From assembly GCA_030068145.1 (NCBI GenBank), contig JAPJBO010000334.1, positions 158,328 to 222,327 of the forward strand: a stretch of 64,000 nt of DNA, read 5' to 3'. Positions 1-12,300 of the stretch are shown in pieces (position 1 is the stretch's first letter; each line of letters opens with the position of its first letter). Below the pieces are notes generated by a model, which saw only the letters and a program-made list of their open reading frames with translations, was not told where the DNA came from and did no database searches. The stretch comes from Diplonema papillatum (taxonomy: Eukaryota > Euglenozoa > Diplonemea > Diplonemida > Diplonemidae). The translations under genes and the position numbers were made by a program.

Positions 1-302
1 GTTGCCAGCATTTTTTGAAATGTGGATGCTAGTCGGTTTTGTATAACACATCCGACAACATCTGGCGTGATGACAAGTAGCTCTGCTGCTGCATTCACTA
101 CGTCGAATGAATGTCGACCCCTCCCCTTGGTGGGAGAAATTATCATTGTTTGCTGCCAGAGTACCCAGGTCTACCGACACCACTCCCCCCTAGGTCCTTG
201 TCGCAATACGTCACAAAAAGCAACCGAGGATCGGAATCCAAGGTCCGGATTTTGCCGGGTTCGCATACCACGGGATAAAATACTGTGCGGCACCTCTGAA
301 AG

Positions 303-595
303 AATACTCGGCGTAGCTGCTTTGACTCCGAATGGAAGGGAGGAGATATTGAGGTAGAGTGCCAAATACAATACAATCACCATCTGATTTGTTCTTCGCT
401 TACACCGCCCCGAGTGTTGTTTTCCCACTCAGGACTCTGACCTGTTGTGTTTGTGTGTCTTTGTCGTGTAGGATAGACGCACATGACCTCACGTCCGTTC
501 AACATGTGGTTCGATAGATACAGCACTTGGGATCCCTTGGTTCGTTCTGGCAGCTTTGTCGAGCCTTTCCTTCCAAGCTGGCGCTCATGTAAAAC
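303..595 (+). repeat. Dispersed repeat family B, copy 1
   Basis: A block of about 290 bp that recurs at 8143, 11061, 27553 and 44961 on the same strand. It opens with AATACTCGRCGTAGCTG and closes with GGCGCTNATGTAAAA. No open frame is shared by all copies and no inverted ends are seen, so a SINE-like or other short non-autonomous element is likeliest; the A-rich 3' end favours retroposition. The class is inference; the repetition is directly visible. Confidence 0.8.
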
Positions 596-1960
596 AATGC
601 TTGCCACAACGGCAAATCAATCCGGTCTAAAATGTTGCTCGCTGTTTCTCAAGAACGCACGCACAACCTGCGCAGGAACTACGCAATACGGGTTTTCGGG
701 GGGTACCAGCGCAGTCTTTATTTTTAGCGTTGAGAACGTTGAAGAAAAATGGCTGCTCCCCAGATATCAGAGAGGCAAGCGAGTCTTGGAAAAAGCCTGG
801 TTCGTATGGTCCCGCGGTTGCACTCTGTTAATAGATCCGGCCAGCAAAACAACAACTGCTGTTGCGGGAATACAGCGCTCTGCTTGCAGAGACTCTTTCG
901 AGGTTTGTTTGCGTGGTGCATCTCGGACACCCGATTTGATTCTCTTTTCCCGTTCTATAACCAAGTTTTTGGGTGTTGAGTTGTGGCATTTGAGGCAGTG
1001 GCGGCGCAGAACAGGTAAGCGATAAGCGTGTCTGTTTGACAAGGTTGGTCAAAGCTGCTTACTGTAGGGGCAGAACCGGAGACAGAGTCTTGGAGAACAC
1101 GCGGATGACGACAAGAAAAAATAGAATTCGTAATAAGGTCTTGCTCTGACCGCTACGTGTGATCCAGTGCGATGCTAACGCCTCGGGACAGAACAGATAG
1201 GCGACACCCGGTCATGCCGTAGCAGCCCAAACACTGTGCACCAAAAAGTAAGCACGAGAAGACGTGTCCCGCTTGAGTGTGAGAAGTACGAAGCTGTGCT
1301 GCTGACGCTCGGGGCAGAGCCGTGTGTGTGGGCAACCACGACACACACAACAGAGAAAAACGTAGCGATGATCCGGTGCATGCGTGGTGTGGTGCGTTGT
1401 TTGATTCTTGCAGCGGGCAGTGCAACACGGCAGTAAATGACTGTGAGGTTACACGGAGACAACGCCTGCTTGCAACGCAACAACGACGTCCGCTGGGAAG
1501 AAGAACACCGGCGTCGAAATCCAGTACCGCATGCCGCTAGCAGCATGACACAGCGTCGAAGGAAAAACGTGACACATGTTCACCATCGAATACCACGGAG
1601 ACTTTTCTTCCAACGGGAATGGCCCACGACGGTGGGAACAAAGCAGACGCAGAGAAAGGCGAACACGAAAGACCGGCTTCAAACAATGCCGGGAGACCGA
1701 TGAGGCTCCTTGGTCCGTGTTTCAAGACGGGTGGTAGAAAACCGCTGTGTCTGACATGAGCCTGCGAGCGTTTAACCACGTCAGGCCAATGGATTGCAAC
1801 AGCCGCGACTGCAGGACATCGGACACAGAGGAAGCGAAGGCAGCTAGTGCATTCGATCCGTTGTCTGTTGACCAGTGCGACCTCCCGTTTTATCTGCATC
1901 AAGGCAGCAAACGCTCGTTGTTTTCCTTCTACAAAAATGAAGCAGGCGTCAAACCGACAC
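596..1960. other. Spacer with no recognised gene
   Basis: About 1.4 kb between repeat B and the satellite array. Short frames occur on both strands but none shows a known motif, a codon pattern or a plausible splice-supported exon. I see no repeat of length shared with the rest of the window. Confidence 0.4.
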
Positions 1961-4900
1961 GCAGGCGTGGTGTACAGAGCCGCGACTGGCAGAACAGAAC
2001 ACAGGAAAGAAGACGAAGCCTGCTACCTCATTATCAAACCGTTGACTTCGGCCAGTGTGTTACCTCCCATTTGCTTTGCATCAGGAGACACGTTGTGCTG
2101 GGTAGAAGAAGAGCGGGCTCGAAACTGACAAACCAAACGTCGTGGCCACTCCCGACGCAAAAAAATGCGCAGCGGCGAACTCCTCAGTTTATAACACATA
2201 CGAGAAAGGCTTCAGCCGTGGCACTGCTTTGGGGACTGAGAAAGGCTGCGCCGCCGTTTTTTCGCGGTTGTGCGGCAGCTCCTTTCGGGTTTGTTTGCAA
2301 CGAACTGCAGGCAAGCGGAAGGTACGCGGAAGACCGTAGCTCCGCCAAATCTGGGCAGGCACGTCTTGGGAGAATGAGAAGTAAAGCGGGCGCGAAACTG
2401 ACAAAGCAAGTGTCGTGTTCACACCCCGACAAGTGCGGCAAGCGCAGCAGCGAACTCCTCAGTTCACACAGGAGAAAGGCTTCGGCCGTGTCACTGCTTT
2501 CGGGACTGAGCAAGGCTGCGCCGCCGTTTCTTCGCGGGTTGTGCGGGGGTTGTGCGGGGGGCAGCTCCTTTCCGATTTGTTTGCAACAAACTGCAGGCAG
2601 GTGTAAGGTACGCGGAAGACCGTAGCTCCGCCAACACTCGCAGGCACCTCTTGGGAGAATAAGAAGTAAAGCGGGCGCGAAACTGACAAAGCGAGCGTCG
2701 TGGCCACACCCCGACAAGTGCGGCAAAAGAAATGCGCAGCAGCGAACTCCTCAGTTTACCACACACAGGAGAAAGACTTCAGCCGTATTACTGCTTTCGG
2801 GACTGAGCAAGGCTGCGCCACCGTTTCTTCGCGGGTTGTGCGGGGGGCAGCTCCTTTCGGCTTTGTTTGCAACGAACTGCAGGCAGGTATAGGGTACGCG
2901 TAAGACCGTCGTAGCTCCGCCAAGACTCGGTCAAAAGACTTCTTGAGAGAATGAGAAGTAAAAAGCAGGCGCGAAACCGACAAAGCAACCGTGGTCACAT
3001 CCCGACGAACTGCGGCAAAAGGGATGCACAACGGCACCCGCTCAGCCACAGAAAGCTTGCGGCACCAGAGAAGTCGTTGTCCGAAAGGTAAACGGGTCAT
3101 GCGCAAGCTTCAACTGTATCACTGCTTTGTGGGACAGTGACTGCGCCGCCATTTTTTCGCGGGGGGGCGTTCGACTGTTTTTGGCTTCATTTGACAACAA
3201 ACGGCAAAGGTACGCGAAAGACCGTAGCTGCGGTCAGACTCAGCAGACGCCTCTTTGGAGATTGAGACGTAAAGCAGGCGCGAAACCGACGAAGCAAGCA
3301 TCGTGGTCACACCCCGCAAGAGGGATGCACAACGGCATCGCCCAGGAGAAGTCGTTGTCCACAAGGACAACGGCCCATGCGACAGGCTTCAGCCGGACCA
3401 CTGCTTTGGGGACAGAGCGAGGCTGCGCCGCCGTTTCTTCGAGGCTTGCGCGGGGGGCGGCGTGCAGAGGAATGGCCGCTCGACGGGTTTCGGCTTCATT
3501 TGCAACAAGCTGCAGGCAAAGGTGCGCGAAGGAACGTAGCTACGGCAAGACTCCCTTGGAGAATGAGACCTAAGGCAGGCGTAAAACCGACGAAGCAAGC
3601 GTCGTGGTCACATCCCGCAAAAAGGATGCACAACGGCATCGTACGGCAAGACTCAGCACATGCCTCTTTAGAATGAGAAGTAAAGGCACGAAGAAGCAAC
3701 CGTCGTTGTGGTCACATTCCGACGAAGTGCGGCAATCAGGATGCACGACGGCACCGCTCAGCAGGCGCAGAAGGCACGGCAAGACTCGGCAAACGCCTCC
3801 TTGGAGAATGAGACGTACAGCAGGCGCGAAACCGACAAAGCAACCATCGTGGTCACGTCCCGCAAAAAGGATGCGCAACGGCATCGCACGGCAAGACTCA
3901 GCAGACGCCTCCTTGGTAAATGAGACGTAAAGCAGGCGCGAAACCGACACAGCAACCCGTCGTGGTCACATCCCGCGAAAAGGATGCGCAACGGCATCGT
4001 ACGCCAAGACTCAGCAGACGCCTCCTTGGTACATGAGAGGTAAAGCAGGCGCAAAACCGGCAAAGCAACCGTCGTGGCCACATCCCGACGAAGTCCGCCA
4101 AAAAGGGTGCACAACGGCATCACTCAGCCACAATCTTGCGGCACAGGAAAGGTCTGTGTCCCAAGGGCAAACGAGCCATGCGACAGGCTTCACGTATCAC
4201 TGCTTTGGGGACATGTGTGTGCGCGGGTGGCATACAGAGGAAGGGCCGCGGGGCGGGCCGCTCGACGGTTTTCGGCTTCATTTGCATCGAGCTGCAGGCG
4301 AGCGTGCGCGAGAGACCGTAGCTACGGCAAGACTCGACAAGCGCCTCTTTGGAGAATGAGACGTAAAGCAGGCGCGAAAAACCGACGAAACTGGCAAAGC
4401 AACCGTCGTGGTCACATTCCGACGAAGTCCGGCAAAAAGGATGCACAACGGCACCACTCAGCCACAGAAGGCTCGCGTCGAGGCAAACGGGCCATGCGAC
4501 AGGCTTCACATGTCACTCCTTTGGGGACAGAGCGAGGCTGCGCCGCCGTTTCTTCGCGGGTTGCGCGGGGGGCGTACAGAGGAAGGGCCGCGGGGCGGGC
4601 CCTTCGACGGTTTTTGGCTTCATTTGCATCAAACTGCAGGCGAGGTTGCGCGGGAGGCCGTAGCTACGGCAAGACTCGGCAAGCGCCTCTTTGGAGAATG
4701 AGACGTAAAGCAGGCGCGAAAAACCGACAAAACTGGCAAAGCAACCGTCGTGGTCACATTCCGACGAAGTCCGGCAAAAAGGATGCACAACGGCACCACT
4801 CAGCCACAGAAGGCTCGCGTCGAGGCAAACGGGCCATGCGACAGGCTTCACATGTCACTCCTTTGGGGACAGAGCGAGGCTGCGCCGCCGTTTCTTCGCG

Positions 4901-5105
4901 GGTTGCGCGGGGGGCGTACAGAGGAAGGGCCGCGGGGCGGGCCGCTCGACGGTTTTTGGCTTCATTTGCATCAAACTGCAGGCGAGGTTGCGCGGGAGGC
5001 CGTAGCCACGGCAAGACTCGGCAAACGCCTCCTTGGAGAGCGACAAGTGGGCGAAAACGATCTGCCGCGAGACGGCCGAAGCAAGCGTCGTCGTCTGGTC
5101 CACGT
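1960..5105. repeat. Satellite array beside and inside the kelch gene 3' end
   Basis: A head-to-tail array of roughly ten units, 140 to 342 bp long, more regular towards the right: the two units at about 4403-4744 and 4745-5086 are nearly identical with a 342-bp period. Each unit carries a GCAGGCGCGAAACCGACAAA block, an ACTGCTTTGGGGACAGAGCG block and a GCTGCAGGC block. The left units (2140-3000) are a diverged subfamily with a 280-bp period. Because 342 is a multiple of three, long frames stay open on both strands. The last unit flows into the kelch reading frame, whose final 70 codons are satellite-like. Confidence 0.85.
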
Positions 5106-6888
5106 AGTGGGGCAGCACGTAGACACCGGCGCTGTATGAGACGGAGGACACCTCCTTACTGGTGTTCCACCCGTGGCTTACAGCTGGCGTCTCGCCTCCG
5201 AACACCAGCAAACTCCCCGCCACGGGAAGCCCCACGTGCCCTGATCTCGGGCTTGGGACGTCGCCAGGCACCTTCAACATCTCCCAGCCGCCGGCCGCCA
5301 GGTCGTACCTCCAGAGGTCGTTGAAGTACTTCGAGCAATTCATCGTGTCCCCTCCGAACACGTAGAACCCGCCCGAGGCCGCCCAGCACAGCTGGCTGTA
5401 CCTCCCCTGCGGCACGCGGCCGACGGGCGGCGCCGGGTGCTCGGCGCGGGGCGTCGGGCTCGTGTACCAGCCGCTCTCGTCGAGCAAGGATACCCAGTGG
5501 TTCTGAAACTCGTCGCCGCCTTCGTCTTCGTCGCCCACGCCGTCGTCTACGAGCGTCGAGGCGTTCATAAGCGCGTCGGACGAACTGGCGTCGATTCCTG
5601 CGTTCCCAGTGCTCAGCTCTGTGAACGCGGAAACCGTGTCCAGTTCACTAGCAGGCTGCGTCGTGGACAGAGCGTCAGCGAGCGCCTCTTCCGTGACACT
5701 CGACGAATCCGGAGTCAACGCACTCATACCGCCCACTGGCGTGCCGTCGCCCGTCCCTTCCGGCTCGTCTTCTTCCGGACCTACCTCCGATCCTTCGTAC
5801 CCGGGCTCCTCCGGGAAGAAGTGCGGTTGCATGCCGCCCGTGGCGGGGCCAGCCGCCGTAGGCGACGTGGAGCTGCCTTCGACGAAGGACGGCGGGTCGA
5901 CGGTTTTCACCGGGCCTCTGAAGATGTTCCGGGTTTCTTGGTGGCCGGGGTGCAGGAGCCGCCACTGGTTGGTGTGGATGTTGAGCACCCAGAGGTCCGA
6001 GAGCCAGATCTCGCGCGGCGGGAGGGCGAAGGACATCGCGCCGGACTGAGAGGAGGTGGTCAGCCCCCCGAACAAGTAGAGCAAGTGCTCCCCGCTCCCC
6101 GCGTGCCGAGCCACACTGTGGCCCCAACGGGCGCGAGGCCGCACGGGGGTGCCCCCGGGGCTCTGCGATTTCAACCCGCCAGCGCTCGCGGATGCCGTGT
6201 GTACCATCGTGTTCGTGACGTTCATCTTCTCGATTCCGCCCGCGAGGCTGCTCGCGGCGCCGTCCTGCTGCAGCGAAAGCGCCGACTCTCCCTTCGCTAC
6301 TCGTTCTTCGTCCTCCTGGCTCGGGACGCCGAAAGGCGGGTAAACCGAGAATTTCTCGCGAACGACGTCCGCGTGCACGACCGCCTCCGACCACTTCCAA
6401 CTGGTCAGGTCGAGCTTCAAGACGTCACCGAAGCAGGCGCCGAAGCTGTCTGCGCCGAAAAAGACCCACATCGTGTCGCCGACGAGGACCGACGCGTGGG
6501 CTTTGCGTGCGGAGGGGTACTTGCCGGTGGTCTGCATCTTCTTCCAGCGAAGGGGCTCGGCCCGGAGGTTGAGGACGTACGTCCCGTCTTGGCATCCGTC
6601 GGTGGAGAGCCCGCCGAAAACGACCATTTTCCCGTCGTGCGTGATGACCGCGGTGTGCGACATCACCGCGGGGATGTCCTCCTCCTGGTTGACGACCGGC
6701 AGCTTCCTCCACACCCTCTTTTTCACGCTGAACGCGTAGGCTTCCCTCCGGTACTCATCGATCACGCCCCCTCCGAACACCACGAGCTCCTCATTCTCGG
6801 CATCCCACACGGCGCTGTGGCAGCATCCGCGCCCAGGCTCCTCAGTGCCATCCGAGTCGCGTAAGTGCGTCCAAAAGCACTTCCGCAT
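4855..6888 (-). CDS. Kelch-repeat protein
   Basis: A 677-residue protein with at least five kelch blades and so a predicted beta-propeller, usually a protein-interaction scaffold; no catalytic domain is seen. Blades show the family's hydrophobic-FGG signature: LVVFGGG near residue 35, MVVFGGL near 90, MWVFFGA near 140, LLYLFGG near 265 and FYVFGGD and LLVFGGE near 535 and 590, followed by the conserved Y/W turns such as NDLWRYDL. A low-complexity acidic, Ser/Thr-rich insert (about 330-470) separates the third and fourth blades. The start at 6888 is the first ATG after an in-frame TAG eight codons upstream; a spliced upstream exon cannot be excluded. The last 70 residues (SKEAFAESCR onward) are encoded by the adjacent satellite, so the true C-terminus may end earlier or be spliced. 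No targeting signal is obvious. Confidence 0.85.
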   Translation of the reverse strand: MRKCFWTHLRDSDGTEEPGRGCCHSAVWDAENEELVVFGGGVIDEYRREAYAFSVKKRVWRKLPVVNQEEDIPAVMSHTAVITHDGKMVVFGGLSTDGCQDGTYVLNLRAEPLRWKKMQTTGKYPSARKAHASVLVGDTMWVFFGADSFGACFGDVLKLDLTSWKWSEAVVHADVVREKFSVYPPFGVPSQEDEERVAKGESALSLQQDGAASSLAGGIEKMNVTNTMVHTASASAGGLKSQSPGGTPVRPRARWGHSVARHAGSGEHLLYLFGGLTTSSQSGAMSFALPPREIWLSDLWVLNIHTNQWRLLHPGHQETRNIFRGPVKTVDPPSFVEGSSTSPTAAGPATGGMQPHFFPEEPGYEGSEVGPEEDEPEGTGDGTPVGGMSALTPDSSSVTEEALADALSTTQPASELDTVSAFTELSTGNAGIDASSSDALMNASTLVDDGVGDEDEGGDEFQNHWVSLLDESGWYTSPTPRAEHPAPPVGRVPQGRYSQLCWAASGGFYVFGGDTMNCSKYFNDLWRYDLAAGGWEMLKVPGDVPSPRSGHVGLPVAGSLLVFGGETPAVSHGWNTSKEVSSVSYSAGVYVLPHYVDQTTTLASAVSRQIVFAHLSLSKEAFAESCRGYGLPRNLACSLMQMKPKTVERPAPRPFLCTPPAQPAKKRRRSLALSPKE

Positions 6889-8142
6889 CCGGTACGCCGA
6901 AGACGCCTAGACCTCCCCTTGCTTCTCCCGTAGGTACTACAACCGGAGACCAAGCAGCCCCCGCCCTCCGCAAAATTCGTCGAAACCCCGTCTTCGCCGC
7001 TCGTATTAGACCTCCGGACGGGCTGGTCTGACACTAGTTTGAACAAAGAGAAAAGAAAAAAAAGACTTCAGACGTTGAGAGTCGAAAACCCCAGAAGAAA
7101 AAGCAATGCGGAGGGGGATGTTTTTTTTTTTTTGTTTTGCCGACGATCAACCGAAGTTGATGTTAGTCTGGTGTCTTTCGACTTTTCTTGTGCTGCTTAT
7201 TAATCCTTTATCCTTTCCCTTTTCCGCAATATCTTAGTTCGCACTGTGAAGTAACAAAAAAGCCTCCAATTCAGAAATGTGGGGAAGGGCGTGTTTCGAT
7301 TGAGACTTGTGTTTTCTTTCAGCTACGTTCGCTGCTCACTCCTTTTTTCGTTCCTTACAAGACGTTCCAGCCACGCTGCGAACGCCTTCGTGCTTTTACT
7401 GCACTAGTTCCCACCTCGTGTCGGTGTTTTTGTTTGCTTTTCGGGTGTGTACTCTCTTGTTATTTGGTTCCTGTTGGTGTTTGACGACTGAAAGCAGGAA
7501 ATGGTCACTGTAGCGACACACAAGTGGTCGCATGGGGCAAAGCTCCAACCCTCGGAACAACAAGCTGGCTCCTCAGTGCGCTACGCCCGCCGGTCCATTC
7601 GGACTCGTATAGACCTGGTTGGAGACACGAATCTGGATGTGAATTGCCGTTCGCCGAAGCTAGTCGTGGTCCGATAAATCCGATGTGCCCTGAGCCCTGA
7701 GTAATTCATGTAAGCCACTCTCTCTGAGTGATGCTATCGAGACGACGCATGGAATGGACCAGCGTCACATGTTGGCTCGCTGGTTGCGTTCGGAGTACCT
7801 TGCTACAATGCAGGTGCTTATTCAAGTAAACTGTCACACCGATTCACATTTTTCGTATGTTGTTTGTGAAAGGAGCTGCGCACAGAAACGAGTATCAGAA
7901 GAAGAGGGAGAGAGGCGTGCAATTGGTGAACGGAGATGCTGAGCTGACCAGCCGAGCGGTGTACCTCGGTCAAAGCTGCTGTCCTGTTCTGTGTGATGCT
8001 AGTTCGATGGAGACGAATTCTCCCTTGGTGGGAAACGAATACGGATCTGGCCGAATGGTTAATGGTTGAGCCAATTTCCCAGAGATGAGGGGGAAGGTTC
8101 CTGGTTGCCGAAGTGATTTTCGCTTGGACGTGCAGTAGGGGA
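6889..8142. other. Upstream region of the kelch gene, no gene seen
   Basis: Lower-GC DNA with T-rich runs (for example 7118-7132) that would contain the kelch promoter and 5' UTR on the minus strand. No TATA-like box or conserved element could be assigned. The right part (7900-8100) has short frames only. Confidence 0.3.
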
Positions 8143-8430
8143 AACACTCGACGTAGCTGCTTTGACTCCGAACGGAAGGGAAGGAAATGGGAGATAGAGG
8201 GGCAAATGCAACACAAACACAATCTGATTTGTTCATCGCTTACACCACCGCGTGTTGTTTTCTCACTCAGGACTTCGACCTGTTGTGTTTGTGTGTCTTG
8301 TCGTACCCGCATGACCTCACGTTCGTTCGACGCGTGGTTCGGTAGTTACAGCACTTGGGATCCCTTCGGTTCTTTGTCTGGCAGCTTTTGTCGAGCATTT
8401 CCTTCCAAGCTGGCGCTTATGTAAAAAAAT
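8143..8430 (+). repeat. Dispersed repeat family B, copy 2
   Basis: Full-length copy of the same repeat as at 303, from ACACTCGACGTAGCTGC to GGCGCTTATGTAAAAAA. It differs from copy 1 by scattered substitutions and short indels. Confidence 0.85.
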
Positions 8431-8865
8431 ATTTTGCTAAACGTAAACAGCGCGTGGTGCTTGCACCACTGGAGGCTGTGTTTTGGTTCTGAACCGCGTT
8501 TGCGGAAGGACGTTCGGGAAACGGGACGCAGAGCGAACCCATGAAAGACCACACGATCATTTCGCTGACTTCTTTGTTTTTGTGCTGCTGTGTTGCCCCG
8601 AAGACGCCCCGCCCGCGTGAGTCTGTCCAGATACTCCCGCAGCACCGACGGGGAGGCGGGTGGGGAAGGGTGGGAGCAGATGTAGGTGCGTAGGCCACAT
8701 CTCTACGCTAAGCGGTGATCAAGAAAGGTTGATGCACCTGCCGGAAGCTGCGTCCTTAGAGAAAGCGAGAGAAGACTAGAGCTTCTGTCCAGTATCCAGA
8801 AGACACATCGACTGAATAAGTGTGGCCCACGCAACGCAAGGCCAGTTTTGCATGTTTCTCCTGTG

Positions 8866-8980
8866 CAGATAGCGGCGATGAAGACGAGCTGAAGAGGCGA
8901 AAGCATGACACATCACGTGCGAAGAGGTAACCGCGACGCTGGCGATGCAGATTATCGCCACAGATTCTTTGCTTTCTAAT
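8866..8980. repeat. Dispersed repeat also present near 31080
   Basis: A block containing GAAAGCATGACACATCAC and GATTATCGCCACAGATTCT recurs at about 31085-31160 in the same orientation with the same spacing. No coding capacity is shared. It is unclassified. Confidence 0.6.
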
Positions 8981-9320
8981 CCAGACGATACCCGGCGATT
9001 CACCTGTCATCTCCCTCCAAAACCTGGCCCGTCAAGTGCGCAACAGCCGACTCACAGCATTGCATGCTACAAAAACCGCCACTGGGGCTGACGCAGCACC
9101 GACAGACTACGACTGACCTCTGAGACATCGCCCACGTCTCTTAAATTGAACACCCTGGTCATATTAACGGTGCGCCTGCCGAGGTAGGCACCTGTCCACA
9201 AGTCAAGCTGATGATTGGTTGATAAGTGCACGCGAATCCTGAGTTGAGCACTTGCAGCCGTCACCGAGCGTGTTGATGATTGATAAGCAAACGCGAACCG
9301 TGAGATGAGCAGGAGGCGGC

Positions 9321-12300
9321 CTACAAGTAGCTGATGATTGCTTTCGTCAGCTCGTGACGGTTGGCGGTACCGCCAAAGTCCCGTGTCGCCACCCTGTGTT
9401 TTGGAGCGAGATGTTTCAATATCCAAAGCCGGCGTGTTGCCGTAAACGATGAAGCATCAAACAACACGGGATCGATCTACTCTGCTCTTTGTTGTTGGTC
9501 TCCCAACCCCAGAACGAAGAGTCCTTTTTGAAGTGCAAAGATGGGCTGCCTTCATCACCATCCGACCAACCGCGAGAAATCTCACATCATTCTCTTTTGA
9601 GAGAACCGTAGGTTCTTGGTACGAGCAGGTTCATCTACATACAAACGCTTTTCGTCACCGTCTCGTTGGCCAGTTGCGATTGCAGAACCCGCTCTTGCCT
9701 TTTCGTCCGAAAACGGAGTTCGGCACAGTGATGTATCCTCTGTTTTGACACATTTCTGGTGGGTGCGCCAAGCTCGTGTTTATAGGGGGTGCGTAGAAAC
9801 AGTGCATACTCCCGAGATTCGACGACAGACTCGACTGCGTTTGTTATGCGCTGCGCTATTTCATTTTCGCCGAGGCTCTCCAGCATGAGAACGGCAGTTC
9901 GAATCTGTTTAGGGGAAGAATAGGCGTGTGTTTGTATGTATGTGTGTCGTGCCGGGGGAGGATTAGCCTGCTAGTGGATGATAGTGAGTGAATATGCTCG
10001 TTAGGCTAATCTTCTCCCAAACACGCTGGCTTGTGTTTACAATGCCTTGTTACTACAAAAAACAAGGGCTTTTTGTGGGCCGCGCAAGATCCTGAATCGT
10101 CGACGTGGTTTCAGGTGCGATTGATCATAGTGTCACAGCGTGTTTCAGCTTTCCTCACAAGGTGACGAACTGTAGAATGAGTGGTCGACCACTGCCTGGC
10201 CCATGGACGAACACCGTGACAACTACGCGGTGCTAAGGCTCGTTCAGCTCGCGTCACTGTATAGGCGCGCCGAGGTGCATACAGCTACGCGGTGCTAAGG
10301 CTCGTTCAGCTCGCGTGCACTGTATAGGCGCGCCGAACAGCTACGTGGTGCTAAGGCTCGTTCAGGTCGCGTGCACTGTATAGGCGCGCCGAGGTGCATA
10401 CCACGCGCACATGCCACACAGTGCTGACTCTGGTCCAGATCACGAGCTCGTGGTTGACGATCCACAGCACCTCGTGGTACTCCTCTGAGGAGTGGTATCT
10501 CGGTACTTAGCCGCCTGAAAATGCTGCCTACCGCGGACGGGCTTCTGGCGGTTTGGCCGCACCTTTTGACCCGTCGTGCGCTTTGGTGCTCAATTCTCAG
10601 TGCCGCTGCAGAACACAACAAGGAGAAGCGAGCCAGCTGTTGATGCTCCGCATGTTCTTTTTGTCGAATTGTCAGTGGCGCCTCAAGACGCGGAGACCTA
10701 GGTATGTAGCGAAGAAGAGAAGTACTGCCGCATACGGCGTTAATCGGTCCATGTGGCTTGCACTGAAAAATGAAGCCGCGGACGATCAGTGGTAGTGAAG
10801 ATAAATACAAACTAAATATTCTGGGTGTGAGTACAGAAGGCGGACCGTCATCAGCGCGGAAGCTGAATTTCCGGAGTTGGGGCTTGCCCTGATAAACGAA
10901 GCAACGGACGATCAGCATTTTGTTCTTCGCGTGTACAGGGTATAAACCTCTCTGGGGGGGTTTCCTGTATGAGCACTTTTATCGTTGGCTTCGTTTTCTC
11001 TTTCATGTGCAACCGTTGTTCCGGAAATGTTCCCGTCAGTACAATATAGATGTGCAATTAAAAATACTCGACGTTGTGCTTCGACTCCGAATGGAAGGGA
11101 GGAAATACAGAGGTAAGGGGCAAATACAATACAAACACAATCTGATTTGTTCTTCGCTTACACCACCGTGTGTTGCTTTCTCACTCAGGACTTTGACCTG
11201 TTGTGTTTGTGTGATTTGTCGTGTAGGGGTAGACCCGCATGACCTCACGTCCGTTCAACACGTGGTTCGGTAGTTACAGCACTTGGGATCCCTTCTGTTC
11301 TTTGTCGGGCAGCATCGTCGAGCATTTCCATTCAAGCTGGCGCATATGTAAAAATACTCGAGGGACTGCCTTGTGCTCATTTCGAAGGAGGCTAGAGGGG
11401 GAGAAAACAATACAACTACAAAGTGGGTCTTTTTTGTTGAACGCTTACGCCCGCCACTAAACCCAGATTTACCTGTGTTTCGTGTGGGCTACAGCACATT
11501 TACCTCGCATTTATCTATCGCAACTGGCAGTCTCCTCAAGCATTTCCTACAAAGCAGGTGCTTACACAAGAAAAAGAGAGAGAGACGAGTTAGAGTGCAG
11601 GGACCTCTCCGAGGAGGGGGAAGGAGGCGGGGGAGAAAAATGAAACAAGCGGGCAGGGAGGGAGGGGAAGCAAGCTACTTTGTTTCTCTGGACGATTGGA
11701 GCGGCAAACCTGTCGTTCGGATTATTATTAGTCTTCAAAGAAACACGTTTCTTTTCCTACAAAAAAAAGAATGGCGTACCATAGCTATGGGGTTCGCGTT
11801 GCCTGTTCCAACATAGCCTGGGGCAGACCCGTGGGAGGGTTCGAAGATGGAAAACGAGTCTCCGATGTTGGCGGAAGGTGCGAAGCCCAGCCCGCCGACC
11901 ATTTCAGCGGCCAAGTCCGAGATGATGTCCCCGAACATGTTCTCGGCCACGATCACGTCGTACGCCTGGGGCTGCCGCAGCATGAACATGCATTGCGCGT
12001 CGATGTTCGTCTCCTGCAAGGGGATGCCCTTGTACTCCTCCGCTACCCGCCTCGCCGTTTGGATCATGAGCCCTCCGGTCTCCCTGAGCACGTTCGGCTT
12101 GTCCACGACGGTTACCGACTTCCTGTTGTGCTTCTTCGCGTACTCGAACGCGTCTCTGATGATGTTCTCGCACCCTTGGCGGGTCATGATCCGGGTCGAC
12201 ATCGCGATGTTTTCGAGCCCAAACTTCTCGAACTTCTTCATCTTCGGGTGCGCCTGGTCGAGTGCGTCGAAGACCGTCCGAGGGAGCGGGTGGAACTCGA

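Noticed and set aside
1747-2625. 292-codon plus-strand frame
   Set aside because: Most of it is diverged satellite units; no domain.
4074-5324. 416-codon plus-strand frame
   Set aside because: It is open because the satellite period (342) is a multiple of three and because it lies opposite the kelch gene; the protein is Arg-rich and repetitive with no domain.
5437-6864. 475-codon plus-strand frame
   Set aside because: Exact antisense of the GC-rich kelch gene; Arg/Val-rich composition is the usual shadow of such genes.
8040-8130. tRNA-like segment beginning TGGCCGAATGGTTAA
   Set aside because: Good A-box string, but no proper B box (GGTTCCTGGTT) and no cloverleaf could be drawn.
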